A stretch of 64,000 bases of DNA, taken from a virus. The notes under the pieces were generated by a model. That model was not told where the DNA came from, did no database searches, and was given only the letters and a program-made list of their open reading frames with translations. Below are positions 31,574 through 39,014 of this stretch, piece by piece; position 1 is the stretch's first letter; every line of letters starts with the position of its first letter. The stretch lies in the IMG/VR virus record IMGVR_UViG_3300047089_000113, positions 16,595 to 80,594 of that record, one strand, 5' to 3'. A program made the translations under genes and the position numbers.

Positions 31574-32335
31574 CTATGACCGCAGCCAGTCCTCGACGCC
31601 CGGCGTCATGCTGCCGAAGTCCGGGCCGGGCACCAGCCCGATCGACTCGGACGTGATGACGCCCGCGTGGATCAGCACCACGATCACGCGCGCCAGCTTG
31701 GAGACGTTCAGCACTTCCACCTGGTGCGGCTGCTGGGCCATGTACAGGTCGGGGAACTCCCGCTCGTTGCGCTCGGCGTCGGCTGTCGCCCAGGCGGGCG
31801 GCTCCGGGACGGGCTGCGGCCGGTCATCGCCCAGCACCTGCCGCATCACCTCGGCTTGCGCCTCGGTCGGCGTGGTCTGCCCCCTGCGCACCCGCTCGCG
31901 GAGCTGGCTGATGTCGTAGCCAGCCTCGGCCTCGGCCGCCCATCGCTCGATCATCGCCTCGGTGATGATCTTGCCGCTCTTGGTGCGGTACAGCGGCGGG
32001 GGCAGCCAGCCCTCGGCCTCGGCCTGGGTCTGCGCCATGGCAGTATCCAGGCGCTGCTGCTCGGGCGGCGTCAGCTCGTGCTCGCTGCCGACATAGCGGA
32101 ACCGCAGCACCGGACGCCCGGCTACCGGGTACTCCATGCCGGTGAGGGTCATCCGGTACTCGCCAGCCGGTAGCTGGCCGGGCAGCCCGTCGATCCTGAT
32201 CTCGCAGTGCCGGGCGCTGGCCAGGTCGGTCGGCTCGTCGCCGTGCCGCTCGCGGTATGTCTCGTCGCTCTCACCGGGCTGCGGGCCGTCCGGGTCAGGG
32301 GCCAGGCCCTCGCAGCCCGCGTCGTTGCTCATCAT
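31574..32335 (-). CDS. hypothetical protein
   Basis: 253 aa, ATG 32335 overlapping the preceding stop (TGATG). Acidic N-terminus, a beta-rich segment (LPAGEYRMTLTGMEYPVAG), a helical centre (ISQLRERVRRGQTTPTEAQA) and a hydrophobic C-terminal helix (KLARVIVVLIHAGVI). No family recognised. Confidence 0.5.
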   Translation of the reverse strand: MMSNDAGCEGLAPDPDGPQPGESDETYRERHGDEPTDLASARHCEIRIDGLPGQLPAGEYRMTLTGMEYPVAGRPVLRFRYVGSEHELTPPEQQRLDTAMAQTQAEAEGWLPPPLYRTKSGKIITEAMIERWAAEAEAGYDISQLRERVRRGQTTPTEAQAEVMRQVLGDDRPQPVPEPPAWATADAERNEREFPDLYMAQQPHQVEVLNVSKLARVIVVLIHAGVITSESIGLVPGPDFGSMTPGVEDWLRS

Positions 32336-32430
32336 CAGGTCCAGTGCCTCCAGACGTGGGCGACGGTGATCACGAAGATCGCCGCCAGCAGGACGATGAC
32401 GGTCGTCAGGTCGGTGCCGATGCTCATCAT
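32335..32430 (-). CDS. 31-aa single-pass membrane peptide
   Basis: Two adjacent ATGs (32430, 32427). One hydrophobic helix (DLTTVIVLLAAIFVITVAHV) ending WRHWT. GGAGAG precedes it, and both ends are coupled to neighbours. Membrane miniprotein of unknown role. Confidence 0.45.
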   Translation of the reverse strand: MMSIGTDLTTVIVLLAAIFVITVAHVWRHWT

Positions 32431-32564
32431 CGCTGCGTCTCTCCGTTTTTGTGCTCGCGCTTCCAGCGGTGCCGGTCAGCGATCCTGAACAGGACCGGCC
32501 GGGCCGCGAGGATCGCCAGGATCGCCAGCGTGACCAGCACGCCCGTCCACAGAGCCGGGCTCAT
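32427..32564 (-). CDS. 45-aa membrane protein with basic tail
   Basis: ATG 32564 (ATGA overlap). N-terminal helix LWTGVLVTLAILAILAARPV then a Lys/Arg/His-rich cytoplasmic tail. Sits directly before the 31-aa membrane peptide, so the two may act as a pair. Unknown role. Confidence 0.5.
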   Translation of the reverse strand: MSPALWTGVLVTLAILAILAARPVLFRIADRHRWKREHKNGETQR

Positions 32565-32812
32565 GAGTCATCCTCCGGGAGGAACACCCAGGCTTGGGGC
32601 ACGGTTTTCAGCGCCTCATCGCCCAGGAAGTAGACGTTGGACCGGAAGACCTCGATGCCCTTGGTGATCTGCTCGTGGCCGCCTTCCACGATGGCCAGCG
32701 CCGTAGCGCGCGGCATCGGGGTGCCCTCAGTGTCGGCGTAGTTCTCCATCAGGTAGCGGACCACCTGGCTGAAGCTGGTGCAGGGCTCGGTGCCCTCGTA
32801 CCGCTCGCTCAT
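32561..32812 (-). CDS. hypothetical protein under internal SigR-like promoter
   Basis: 83 aa. VVRYLMENYADTEGTPMPRA then GIEVFRSNVYFLGDEALKTV; small alpha/beta. A GGAAT-N18-GTTTACACC element on the minus strand (32854-32886) lies about 45 nt before the ATG, inside the end of the preceding gene. Function unknown. Confidence 0.55.
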   Translation of the reverse strand: MSERYEGTEPCTSFSQVVRYLMENYADTEGTPMPRATALAIVEGGHEQITKGIEVFRSNVYFLGDEALKTVPQAWVFLPEDDS

Positions 32813-33150
32813 CGTTTATCCTCATCGTCGTGCGGGTGCGTCTCACCCGCTTCCGGTGTAAACATAGCAGGCTGCACGGGCATTCCTGGCAGGACCGGCT
32901 GGCCGGTGTAGGGGTGGCTCATCATCATGCCGTGGATCGGGCAGTGGATCTGCGGCGGGTAGGGGTCCTCGCGGTCGTACGCCATCGCGCAGTTGCACAG
33001 GATCGGCGCGAAGAACTGGACCAGCTCGATCCGCTTCAGCATCTCGGAGCGTTCATACTCCTGAACGCGCTCCATGTGCTCGCGCTGAGCGCGGGTCAGC
33101 CGCTGCTGCGGCTGGCCGAACAGCTCGCTCAGGTCGTTGATCTCCGTCAT
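32809..33150 (-). CDS. hypothetical protein
   Basis: 113 aa from ATG 33150 (ATGA overlap). N-terminal helix (RAQREHMERVQEYERSEMLK), a Cys/His segment (LCNCAMAYDREDPYPPQIHC then PIHG) and a Met/Pro-rich C-terminus. Possible zinc site. The same frame is also the tail of the long open frame from 33516. Confidence 0.5.
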   Translation of the reverse strand: MTEINDLSELFGQPQQRLTRAQREHMERVQEYERSEMLKRIELVQFFAPILCNCAMAYDREDPYPPQIHCPIHGMMMSHPYTGQPVLPGMPVQPAMFTPEAGETHPHDDEDKR

Positions 33151-33516
33151 GCCGCCCGCCGGGCCGCGCGGCCGATCTTGCGCCGGATGCGCCCGCGCTG
33201 GGCGGGCGTCTGGTGGCCGGTGACCGCTCCTGTCTCCAGGTCGCGCAGCCCGTAACTGGCCAGCCGCCGCTCGTAGCTCATCGGCACCGTGTCCGGGGTG
33301 CCCTTCTTGCCGAGCCGGGTGCCCCGCCTGCGCCCGCGCACCCTGCGCCTGCTCGTGCTCATCGTGTATCACTCCCTCATCGTAGAGATGCTGCCGCCAG
33401 GCGGCGACAGCATCTGCGGCCTTCAAGCGTACCCCCGCGATCAGCGCAGATCCGCAGGTACAGCCGATCTCGGCCCGCCAGCCGTACCCGTGGATCGTGA
33501 TCGCGTGACCGCGCAT
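32809..33516 (-). CDS. small CxCG protein whose frame lacks a stop and overruns two genes
   Basis: Only the first ~47 codons look coding: HAITIHGYGWRAEIGCTCGS then AADAVAAWRQHLYDEGV. The frame then passes antiphase through the basic gene 33147-33362 and joins the gene 32809-33150 in frame. This repeats the situation at 2353-3213: a small gene without its expected stop. The likely true end is near 33375, where a TGA lies one base out of frame. Confidence 0.4.
   Translation of the reverse strand: MRGHAITIHGYGWRAEIGCTCGSALIAGVRLKAADAVAAWRQHLYDEGVIHDEHEQAQGARAQAGHPARQEGHPGHGADELRAAAGQLRAARPGDRSGHRPPDARPARAHPAQDRPRGPAGGMTEINDLSELFGQPQQRLTRAQREHMERVQEYERSEMLKRIELVQFFAPILCNCAMAYDREDPYPPQIHCPIHGMMMSHPYTGQPVLPGMPVQPAMFTPEAGETHPHDDEDKR
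32854..32886 (-). promoter_or_regulatory. SigR-like promoter inside coding sequence
   Basis: On the minus strand GGAAT (32886-32882), exactly 18 nt, then GTTTACACC (from 32863). It lies in the 3' end of the gene 32809-33150, about 45 nt before the next start at 32812. Confidence 0.55.
33147..33362 (-). CDS. small very basic protein
   Basis: 71 aa, start preceded by GATGAGGGAG. Arg-rich throughout (MSTSRRRVRGRRRGTRLGKK, then RGRIRRKIGRAARRAA). Probably binds nucleic acid. Coupled by ATGA to the next gene. Confidence 0.55.
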   Translation of the reverse strand: MSTSRRRVRGRRRGTRLGKKGTPDTVPMSYERRLASYGLRDLETGAVTGHQTPAQRGRIRRKIGRAARRAA

Positions 33517-33519
33517 GGA

Positions 33520-33669
33520 TCAGGTCCGCCGCCGTCCCCGCGTCCGCGCCCGGATGGCGCGCAGCCCCGGCATGTTCTTCTGCAAGATCCGGTTCTCGAC
33601 AACGTGTATGCCTATCCGGTTTGACCTGGCCCTTCGCAGCAGGAAATCCTGCTTGGCCTTGCCTCTCAC
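33520..33669 (-). CDS. 49-aa basic protein
   Basis: GTG 33669 with a perfect AGGAGG 4 nt upstream. VRGKAKQDFLLRRARSNRIG then ALRA-type Arg-rich end (RARTRGRRRT). Predicted nucleic-acid binder. Below usual length cut-offs, but the ribosome site is among the best in the region. Confidence 0.55.
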   Translation of the reverse strand: MRGKAKQDFLLRRARSNRIGIHVVENRILQKNMPGLRAIRARTRGRRRT

Positions 33670-33724
33670 CGCGCCTCCTAGTGTTGGATCGTGTTGATTC
33701 TCACCCTGCGTAGATAACCGCAGC

Positions 33725-34015
33725 TCACCCTAGCCGCAGGTCGTAGATGCCGAGCACGCCGCCATCGGCGGGCACGGTGCCGAGGCTCGGCACGCGGTTG
33801 TGCTCGAACGTGGACGCCTGCCAGGCGTCGGCGGCGGCCTGGTCGCGGTAGACGTACCCGGCCACCTGCGCCGGATCGACATCCTGCCGCCCGAGGTCCG
33901 CCAGCGCCTGGATCACCACCCCGGCGGGGGCTCGCACCGGCCTGCCGTGCGTCCGCTCCAGCTCGGCGCGGCGGCGGTTCCGCCCGGTCTCCCGCTGGTA
34001 ATCGTCCCAGGTCAT
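33725..34015 (-). CDS. hypothetical protein
   Basis: 96 aa from ATG 34015 (ATGA overlap). MTWDDYQRETGRNRRRAELE, then VDPAQVAGYVYRDQAAADAW and a beta end LGTVPADGGVLGIYDLRLG. No motif recognised. Confidence 0.5.
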   Translation of the reverse strand: MTWDDYQRETGRNRRRAELERTHGRPVRAPAGVVIQALADLGRQDVDPAQVAGYVYRDQAAADAWQASTFEHNRVPSLGTVPADGGVLGIYDLRLG

Positions 34016-34311
34016 GGCGCATCTGAGCACCGGTCACGCCCCAGGAACTTCTCCATGCAGCGCTGCATCGCGCCGGGCTTGCCGCAGCGGTCCATCCCGC
34101 GCAGCGGGGCCTGGCACGTCTTCGGCTCGGGCAGCGGCGGCGCTTCGGCGTACGTTTCCGAGCGCCTGAGAGCCGCTGAGAGCCGCGCCCGCTCGCCGGG
34201 GTCCAGGGCTGCGGTTGCGTCCCCCAGGGGGCCGTCAGCGGCTCTCAGGGCCTCGCGCAGGGCCGTCCGCGCCATGGCCGCGTCGGTCTGCTCGGCGCTG
34301 GTCGCGCTCAC
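34012..34311 (-). CDS. hypothetical protein
   Basis: 99 aa. Helical N-terminus (MARTALREALRAADGPLGDA) and a Cys-containing C-terminus (KTCQAPLRGMDRCGKPGAMQ, RCMEKFLGRDRC) that could bind metal. Coupled by ATGA on both sides. Confidence 0.5.
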   Translation of the reverse strand: MSATSAEQTDAAMARTALREALRAADGPLGDATAALDPGERARLSAALRRSETYAEAPPLPEPKTCQAPLRGMDRCGKPGAMQRCMEKFLGRDRCSDAP

Positions 34312-34529
34312 GACGGGATCACCCGCTCGGGCAGCGCGGCGGTGATCTTCCGCAGCCGCCCGCCCTGGCCCTCGGTCATGACCACCGGCTCGACCGCGAC
34401 GGAGCGGGCATCGCCAGCCGCCATCGTGTCCACGGCAAGATCCCAGACGCGCACGAATGTCCGCAGGTCAGCCATGGTGAGCCAGCCCTGCTTGGTCTCG
34501 GTGACGACTTGCACGGACGTCGTGCTCAC
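34308..34529 (-). CDS. hypothetical protein
   Basis: 73 aa from GTG 34529 (GTGA overlap). TKQGWLTMADLRTFVRVWDL then ARSVAVEPVVMTEGQGGRLR. Small alpha/beta. Unknown function. Confidence 0.5.
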   Translation of the reverse strand: MSTTSVQVVTETKQGWLTMADLRTFVRVWDLAVDTMAAGDARSVAVEPVVMTEGQGGRLRKITAALPERVIPS

Positions 34530-35035
34530 TCGGCCACGGCTTCGTGGTCGGCCGCGTCCCAGGCCGCCTGCCAGTCGATCGGCTCGAACGGCGTCTCGAC
34601 CGGCATGACCGGCTGCGCGATGCCCAGGTGCGCCAGGATCGCGTTCAGCTTGGCGTCCAGGCCCGCCAGGCTCACGCCGGGGCTCGGCACCCGCGCCCCC
34701 GCCAGGACACCCGCCTGGGTGGCGCTGGCGACGATCTCGCCGGGGCTCGGCATGCCGGGCAGCGGGTCGGGCTGCGCGAGCTGTTCCGGGGTGATCCCGG
34801 CATCGCGCGCCGAGGCCACGATCCGCTGCTGGCGGTACTCGGTCATGGTCACTTCCCACGCCTCTGCCAGCCCTTCCTGTGACTCGAACAGCCCTCTGTC
34901 GCGCATGTGGCGCTCGATGTTTCCGGGGTTGCTGAGCTTCGGCGTATCGGCCAGGTCCCGCCAGTACTTCGCAGCCCATCCCACCTGGTCAGACCGGTCG
35001 CGCTGCTCCTTGAGCCAGCCGCTAAAAGTTACCAC
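34526..35035 (-). CDS. hypothetical protein with YozE-like N-terminus
   Basis: 169 aa from GTG 35035. Residues 4-70 (FSGWLKEQRDRSDQVGWAAK, then FESQEGLAEAWEVTMTEYRQ) resemble the YozE/SAM-like helical domain found in small actinophage proteins. Pro-rich centre, acidic helical C-terminus. First gene after the iteron region, so possibly replication-linked; inference. Confidence 0.5.
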   Translation of the reverse strand: MVTFSGWLKEQRDRSDQVGWAAKYWRDLADTPKLSNPGNIERHMRDRGLFESQEGLAEAWEVTMTEYRQQRIVASARDAGITPEQLAQPDPLPGMPSPGEIVASATQAGVLAGARVPSPGVSLAGLDAKLNAILAHLGIAQPVMPVETPFEPIDWQAAWDAADHEAVAE

Positions 35036-35384
35036 CTGTAATCATCTGCTCCCTCATCGTTGCCGAGCGTGCTGCATGCCCGTCCCAGGCTGTCCCAGGA
35101 TGTCTCGCGCCGGTCACGGGCTCACGGGCTGAGGCCCGCGACCGGCACTCCCGATCCTACCGCCTGAGTACACCGCTCGCATCTCATCCTCTCAAGTTCT
35201 ACATGAATCCTCGGAATCCTCGCTGCGGGTGTGTGCGCAGTTTTCCTTACTTACTACCCCCTTAAATTCTCCGGTCCATAAAGGTAAGAGAAAAGATGCC
35301 CGCACCCCCGCATACACCCGCACACACCCGCACCGAACTTCTACTTACAACACCCGCACACCCGCATTCCTGTGTTTACACGCT
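35036..35384. other. intergenic iteron region, candidate replication origin
   Basis: The 350-nt gap contains an imperfect 14-bp hairpin (about 35112-35146), a TGAGTACACC element (35165-35174), an AT-richer stretch (about 35234-35296) and a cluster of ACACCCGCA-like units: TGCGGGTG at 35224, then forward copies near 35299, 35303, 35314, 35324, 35350 and 35358. Further copies continue into the helicase gene end (reverse at 35391-35400, forward at 35410-35419). TGTTTACAC sits at 35373. Confidence 0.55.
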
Positions 35385-36866
35385 TCAGGATTGCGGGTGT
35401 TGGTTTTGTACACCCGCAACGTAGATTCCGCTCAATCCTGGAGGCGGAACCAGCATGATCCGGCGTGATTTCTTGTGACCGTCAAGCGGCCTGGAGACCA
35501 TCCAGCCGCTGTCCCTCAGCGCCGCCGTGCACCGGTCCAGCCGGGCACTGACAAGCCTCGGCGTCCACTCCCGCCCGCTCATCAGCGGGAGCTGGAGCTT
35601 GATCAGCAGGTCCCGCGCGGTGCCTTCCCACGGCTGCGTGATCTTCTCCGTGATGTACCAGGACACCGGGTCATCATCGAGCTGATCGGTGTAGCTGATC
35701 GCCTGCCCGGCCTTCCACGTGCCCAGCGCCTGCGTGCCCCACATCGCGTCACACGCCATCAGCACCCGCGCGAAGTCGGGCATGGTCTCGCCCTGCGGCG
35801 CATTAATCCTCGGCAGCATGGCCATCACCGTGCACAGCGTGTCGAACAGCCAGCCCAGGGCTTCCGGGTGCGCCCGCTCCCACGCCGCCGCCAGCTCGAC
35901 GTCCCCGAGGAAGGTCCCCGGCGGCATCAGCTCGTGCACAGCCGCGCGCCGCACCAGGTCCCCGCGAATGCTCATCTCGATGGTGTTGATGATCACCGAC
36001 ACCGGGTCGAACTGGACGGCGAACAGCTCGGCGTCCTTGTAGAGCTTGCGCGCGGTGAAGCTGTCCCCGCTGGCCGCCTTGCAGATCAGGTCCGACTGGT
36101 AGCCGCTCAGCCCGCTCACGTTGTCATGGCCGATGCAGTGCGTGTTGGACGCCAGCGCCGCCCAGTCCTTCGGGTCCTTGCCGAGCTGGGCCATGTAGCC
36201 GCCCAGCCAGCCGACCGTCATCCTCGTAGTGCCTGTCTTGGCGGTTCCCGGCTGGCCGGTGAAGATCTCGACCGGCAGCGTGCAGCCGGGCATGCACGCC
36301 ATCAGGCGGCAGGCCGAGTAGACCGCCTTGGCATCCCAGTCCCGCAGGTTGACCAGGGAAAGCGCGGGCACTCCGCTGCCGCCTGGCACCGGCACGGGCA
36401 GCGGAGCGGTGAAGGAGTTGCGCCGGAACAGCGCGTTTCCGCGCGTGCTGATCTCCCAGCCGTATGGCCCGGCGAGCACGGCGGCACCGTCATCGCGCCC
36501 GAGGTCGATGGCGATCCGGCCGTCACTGAGCCGGGCGGTGCGCAGGTGGGGCTTGACCTTCGGGGCGTCCCCGGCCTCGCCCTTGATGATGCTCATGACC
36601 GCGCCCAGCGCCTCGGAGCTGGTGGTCATGCCGAGCAGTTTGTACAGGTGAGCGGACAGCAGGTCTTTCAGGCCGATCGTGCCGTCCAGCGGGATCGCCA
36701 CGCCGGGCACGGCCTGGTTCACCACGTAGGGATCACCGCCGGTTGACGCGCCGATCCGGTAGTTGTCCTTGAAGATGGCCAGCAGTGCCCGCTGCGGCGG
36801 GATCTTGGCACCGGTCGGCGCGGCGGCGGCGACCTCGGCCGCCCAGGCGTCCCCCAGCCTGGCCAT
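35385..36866 (-). CDS. replicative helicase-like P-loop ATPase
   Basis: 493 aa. Walker A GQPGTAKT at 204-211 following LPVEIFT; a probable Walker B-like CIGHDNVSG near 244-252; a conserved lead-in SLVNLRDWDAKAVYSACRLM. The whole resembles the ATPase partner of actinophage primase-polymerases (D5/SF3- or DnaB-like class not decided). C-terminal winged-helix-like end (TAALRDSGWMVSRPLDGHKK). Translationally coupled to an 18-codon leader peptide and flanked downstream by iterons. Confidence 0.65.
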   Translation of the reverse strand: MARLGDAWAAEVAAAAPTGAKIPPQRALLAIFKDNYRIGASTGGDPYVVNQAVPGVAIPLDGTIGLKDLLSAHLYKLLGMTTSSEALGAVMSIIKGEAGDAPKVKPHLRTARLSDGRIAIDLGRDDGAAVLAGPYGWEISTRGNALFRRNSFTAPLPVPVPGGSGVPALSLVNLRDWDAKAVYSACRLMACMPGCTLPVEIFTGQPGTAKTGTTRMTVGWLGGYMAQLGKDPKDWAALASNTHCIGHDNVSGLSGYQSDLICKAASGDSFTARKLYKDAELFAVQFDPVSVIINTIEMSIRGDLVRRAAVHELMPPGTFLGDVELAAAWERAHPEALGWLFDTLCTVMAMLPRINAPQGETMPDFARVLMACDAMWGTQALGTWKAGQAISYTDQLDDDPVSWYITEKITQPWEGTARDLLIKLQLPLMSGREWTPRLVSARLDRCTAALRDSGWMVSRPLDGHKKSRRIMLVPPPGLSGIYVAGVQNQHPQS

Positions 36867-36922
36867 CAGACTGTAACCGCTGAGTACACGACAAATCGGC
36901 GCTGGTCAGCTAGGATCGTCAT
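36866..36922 (-). CDS. 18-aa leader peptide coupled to the helicase gene
   Basis: ATG 36922 with AGGAGA Shine-Dalgarno; product MTILADQRRFVVYSAVTV; its TGA overlaps the helicase ATG (TGATG). The helicase has no good ribosome site of its own, so its translation probably depends on this short frame. A 10-bp inverted repeat lies upstream at 37000-37037. Confidence 0.5.
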   Translation of the reverse strand: MTILADQRRFVVYSAVTV

Positions 36923-36999
36923 CGTCAGTGTCTCCTGTTCTCGGCATGGAGTGCTGGCCTCGCGGGTGCTTCTGCCAGGAAGCGCCCGAAGGCGTAGGC

Positions 37000-37037
37000 G
37001 CGGGCTGATAGCCAATGCGACTCGGGGATCAGCCCGC
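37000..37037 (-). repeat. inverted repeat in the helicase leader
   Basis: GCGGGCTGAT and ATCAGCCCGC (10 bp, perfect) around an 18-nt loop, between the zinc-ribbon gene and the 18-codon leader peptide. The rest of the ~170-nt gap (36923-37092) has no supported gene. Confidence 0.5.
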
Positions 37038-37092
37038 CCGGCCCACACTAGTCCGCGACCGGCCGGTAGGGCAGGCCCGGCACCGGGTGATT

Positions 37093-37299
37093 TCACGGGT
37101 CCACCCCGCAGCACTCGGCCAGCCAGCCCATCTCGCCGTCATACCACCGGATCAGCTCCCCGGCTCCGAACCGCGCGCCGCAGCCCCGGCAGAAGCCGTC
37201 ATACAGGGACAGCCGCCAGGAGCCCAGGCCGGTGGCCCGCTGGGACATCCGCCACAGTGACTCCCAGTCATAGCTGTGCGGCGTGCCGCGCGACGGCAT
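37093..37299 (-). CDS. Cys-rich hypothetical protein
   Basis: 68 aa from ATG 37299, overlapping the preceding gene by 32 nt. YDWESLWRMSQRATGLGSWR then FCRGCGARFGAGELIRWYDG and LAECCG: CxxC...CC zinc-ribbon-like. Between the primase and helicase genes. Confidence 0.5.
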   Translation of the reverse strand: MPSRGTPHSYDWESLWRMSQRATGLGSWRLSLYDGFCRGCGARFGAGELIRWYDGEMGWLAECCGVDP

Positions 37300-37474
37300 G
37301 GGCGTCCATCCAGTCGTACCAGCGGGCTCCGTGCACGTCGGGGCTGGGCGTGCCGTTGACGGTGCCGTTGCGCCCGGTATAGGAGACGCACATCTCGCCC
37401 TTGGCCGCGCCGCAGGCCCGGCACGCGATGGCCGCCCTGATCCGGGTGCGGATGCCCGGATGCCTACTGCCCAC
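37268..37474 (-). CDS. small zinc-ribbon protein
   Basis: 68 aa from GTG 37474 overlapping the primase stop. IACRACGAAKGEMCVSY then VHGARWYDWMDAHAVARHAA; C-x2-C-x7-C with later His residues, a layout common in small actinophage metal-binding proteins located next to replication genes. Confidence 0.55.
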   Translation of the reverse strand: MGSRHPGIRTRIRAAIACRACGAAKGEMCVSYTGRNGTVNGTPSPDVHGARWYDWMDAHAVARHAAQL

Positions 37475-38348
37475 TGCCCCGCCAGGACGCGAAGGCCATG
37501 TGCTCCTGCTGCCGCTGGCGGCTGATGAACTTGCGTGCACTCTCCACGCACACCAGCACCTCCCGCCACGTGAAGTCCCGTTGATCACTGGCTTCCCAGA
37601 TCTCGCGGATGATGCCGACCACGATCGACGCGACGTCCGGCTCAGTCCCGTACCGGCGGTAGAGAGAGCACGCGACCCGGTAGACCGTGTGGTTGCGCTC
37701 CCCCACCGGGACACCGGTCTTGCGCAGCTCGCCCACGTCCGGCGGCGGATTAGCAGTGCTTCCCTGCTGCTGCTGCTGCGGCGCGGACATCGCCCACGCA
37801 GGCAGCCAGGCCGGTGCCCACGGTGCTCCCGCCATGCACGGGCAGCCGTGCTCCCAGGCGTACGGCACCGGGACCGGCTCGACCCGCTCGCCGTCCCTCC
37901 CGTCCGGCATGATCAGCCGCGCGGACGGGGCCGCGAGCACGTAGCCGCCGTCCCCCTTCAGGTCCACGCCGGGCAGGATGCCGGGACGCTCGGGGACGGC
38001 CAGGCCGGGCGGCAGCCGCATCCACAGGTGCACGCCACCGCTAGGCGTCCGCGCTACCGGGTGACCGGCCATGGTGCTGATGGGGCTGCCGTGCAGAAAT
38101 TCAACCAGCGAGTCCATGCCGTTGGCCGTGCCCTTGACGTCGCAGTCGATCACGGCGAGCGCGGAGACCTGCCCCGTCGCAACCCCGATGCCCGCCGCCG
38201 GGTCGTTGCTCCACCAGCGGCGTATCTGTGCCGGGTCAGTGCTGGCCCAGTGCACCCCGCCTTCCGGCGGGAGCATCCGGTGCGGCTTCTTGCCTCCGCG
38301 CTCGCACGGAAGGACAGCGTATCCCCAGGACGCATAGCGCAGGGCCAT
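37464..38348 (-). CDS. primase-polymerase (AEP / PrimPol family)
   Basis: 294 aa from ATG 38348; GTG 38414 is an alternative start. Prim-pol core: ALRYASWGYAVLPCERGGKK, then GIGVATGQVSALAVIDCDVK with catalytic D68 and D70, TPSGGVHLWMR with H107, and GVDLKGDGGYVLAAPS with D129. The C-terminus is helical (TVYRVACSLYRRYG). Makes primers and possibly extends them; acts with the downstream helicase-like ATPase in origin opening and priming. Confidence 0.75.
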   Translation of the reverse strand: MALRYASWGYAVLPCERGGKKPHRMLPPEGGVHWASTDPAQIRRWWSNDPAAGIGVATGQVSALAVIDCDVKGTANGMDSLVEFLHGSPISTMAGHPVARTPSGGVHLWMRLPPGLAVPERPGILPGVDLKGDGGYVLAAPSARLIMPDGRDGERVEPVPVPYAWEHGCPCMAGAPWAPAWLPAWAMSAPQQQQQGSTANPPPDVGELRKTGVPVGERNHTVYRVACSLYRRYGTEPDVASIVVGIIREIWEASDQRDFTWREVLVCVESARKFISRQRQQEHMAFASWRGSGQ

Positions 38349-38397
38349 AACGCCGAAGCCGATCTGGCCGACCTCCCCGCCAGCCGGTACCGCCCAG

Positions 38398-38700
38398 CTA
38401 TGCCCGCAGTTCACGGCTCGCCGCCTGCCACAGAGTCTCCCAGTCAATCGGCGGCGGTGTCCCGGTCAGCGACCAGTGTCTGAGGATGTCTCCTTGAGGT
38501 GGCTCCATCCTGTCGGCCAGGCGGTTGATGGCGGTAGCCAGCCCGTCGATCGACTCAGCCACCGTGCTGAGCCCTTCGTATGCTGCCGAGCCCGCGCCTT
38601 CTATCGCCGGGCCGACAGGACTGCGCAGGCCCTGGCCGCCAAGCGCCATGGCCACGCCTTCCAGCATCTCGGCTATGTCGTGCGGGTTGACGCCGGTCAC
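38398..38700 (-). CDS. hypothetical protein
   Basis: 100 aa from GTG 38700 (GTGA overlap). Helical: HDIAEMLEGVAMALGGQGLR then AESIDGLATAINRLADRM; aromatic C-terminus (PPIDWETLWQAASRELRA) resembling the YDWESLW segment of the 37093-37299 protein. Function unknown. Confidence 0.5.
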   Translation of the reverse strand: MTGVNPHDIAEMLEGVAMALGGQGLRSPVGPAIEGAGSAAYEGLSTVAESIDGLATAINRLADRMEPPQGDILRHWSLTGTPPPIDWETLWQAASRELRA

Positions 38701-38933
38701 TGCGCCGCCTGCTGGGCCTCGGCGGTGAGCAGCCGGGCGAACAGGGTGCCGAAGTCCACGATGCCGGTCTGCACCGACGCGATCACCAGCCGCCGCTGGA
38801 AGACCTCGACCAGCGCGAACGTGTAGATATCCTCGGTGCCGGGCACCTGGTACATCCCCTGCTCGACCGCGCCGGGCGAGACCTCGTGCACCTTGCCCGC
38901 GAACGGGCCGTCCATCCATACCGGGCTGACCAT
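38697..38933 (-). CDS. hypothetical protein, first gene of the leftward replication transcript
   Basis: 78 aa from ATG 38933 with GATGAGGGAG upstream. VWMDGPFAGKVHEVSPGAVE then FALVEVFQRRLVIASV. Small beta-rich protein. Divergent from the plus-strand gene at 39064, sharing a 130-bp regulatory region. Confidence 0.5.
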   Translation of the reverse strand: MVSPVWMDGPFAGKVHEVSPGAVEQGMYQVPGTEDIYTFALVEVFQRRLVIASVQTGIVDFGTLFARLLTAEAQQAAQ

Positions 38934-38981
38934 GTTCTCTCCCTCATCGTGATCGGCGTACTCAGGCACCACTGTACCGGC

Positions 38982-39014
38982 GGAATCGCTAGGATGTCCT
39001 TGGTGTTTACACCA
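38982..39014 (+). promoter_or_regulatory. SigR-like promoter of the rightward operon
   Basis: GGAAT 38982-38986, 18 nt, GTT 39005-39007 within TGTTTACACC. A TAGGAT also lies in the spacer (38990-38995). A 7-bp hairpin with ATCCC loop follows at 39019-39038, then AAAGGAGAG and ATG 39064. Confidence 0.65.

Noticed and set aside
35296-35420. CRISPR array reading of the ACACCCGCA cluster
   Set aside because: Units are about 9 nt with irregular short gaps and both orientations; this fits iterons, not repeat-spacer units.
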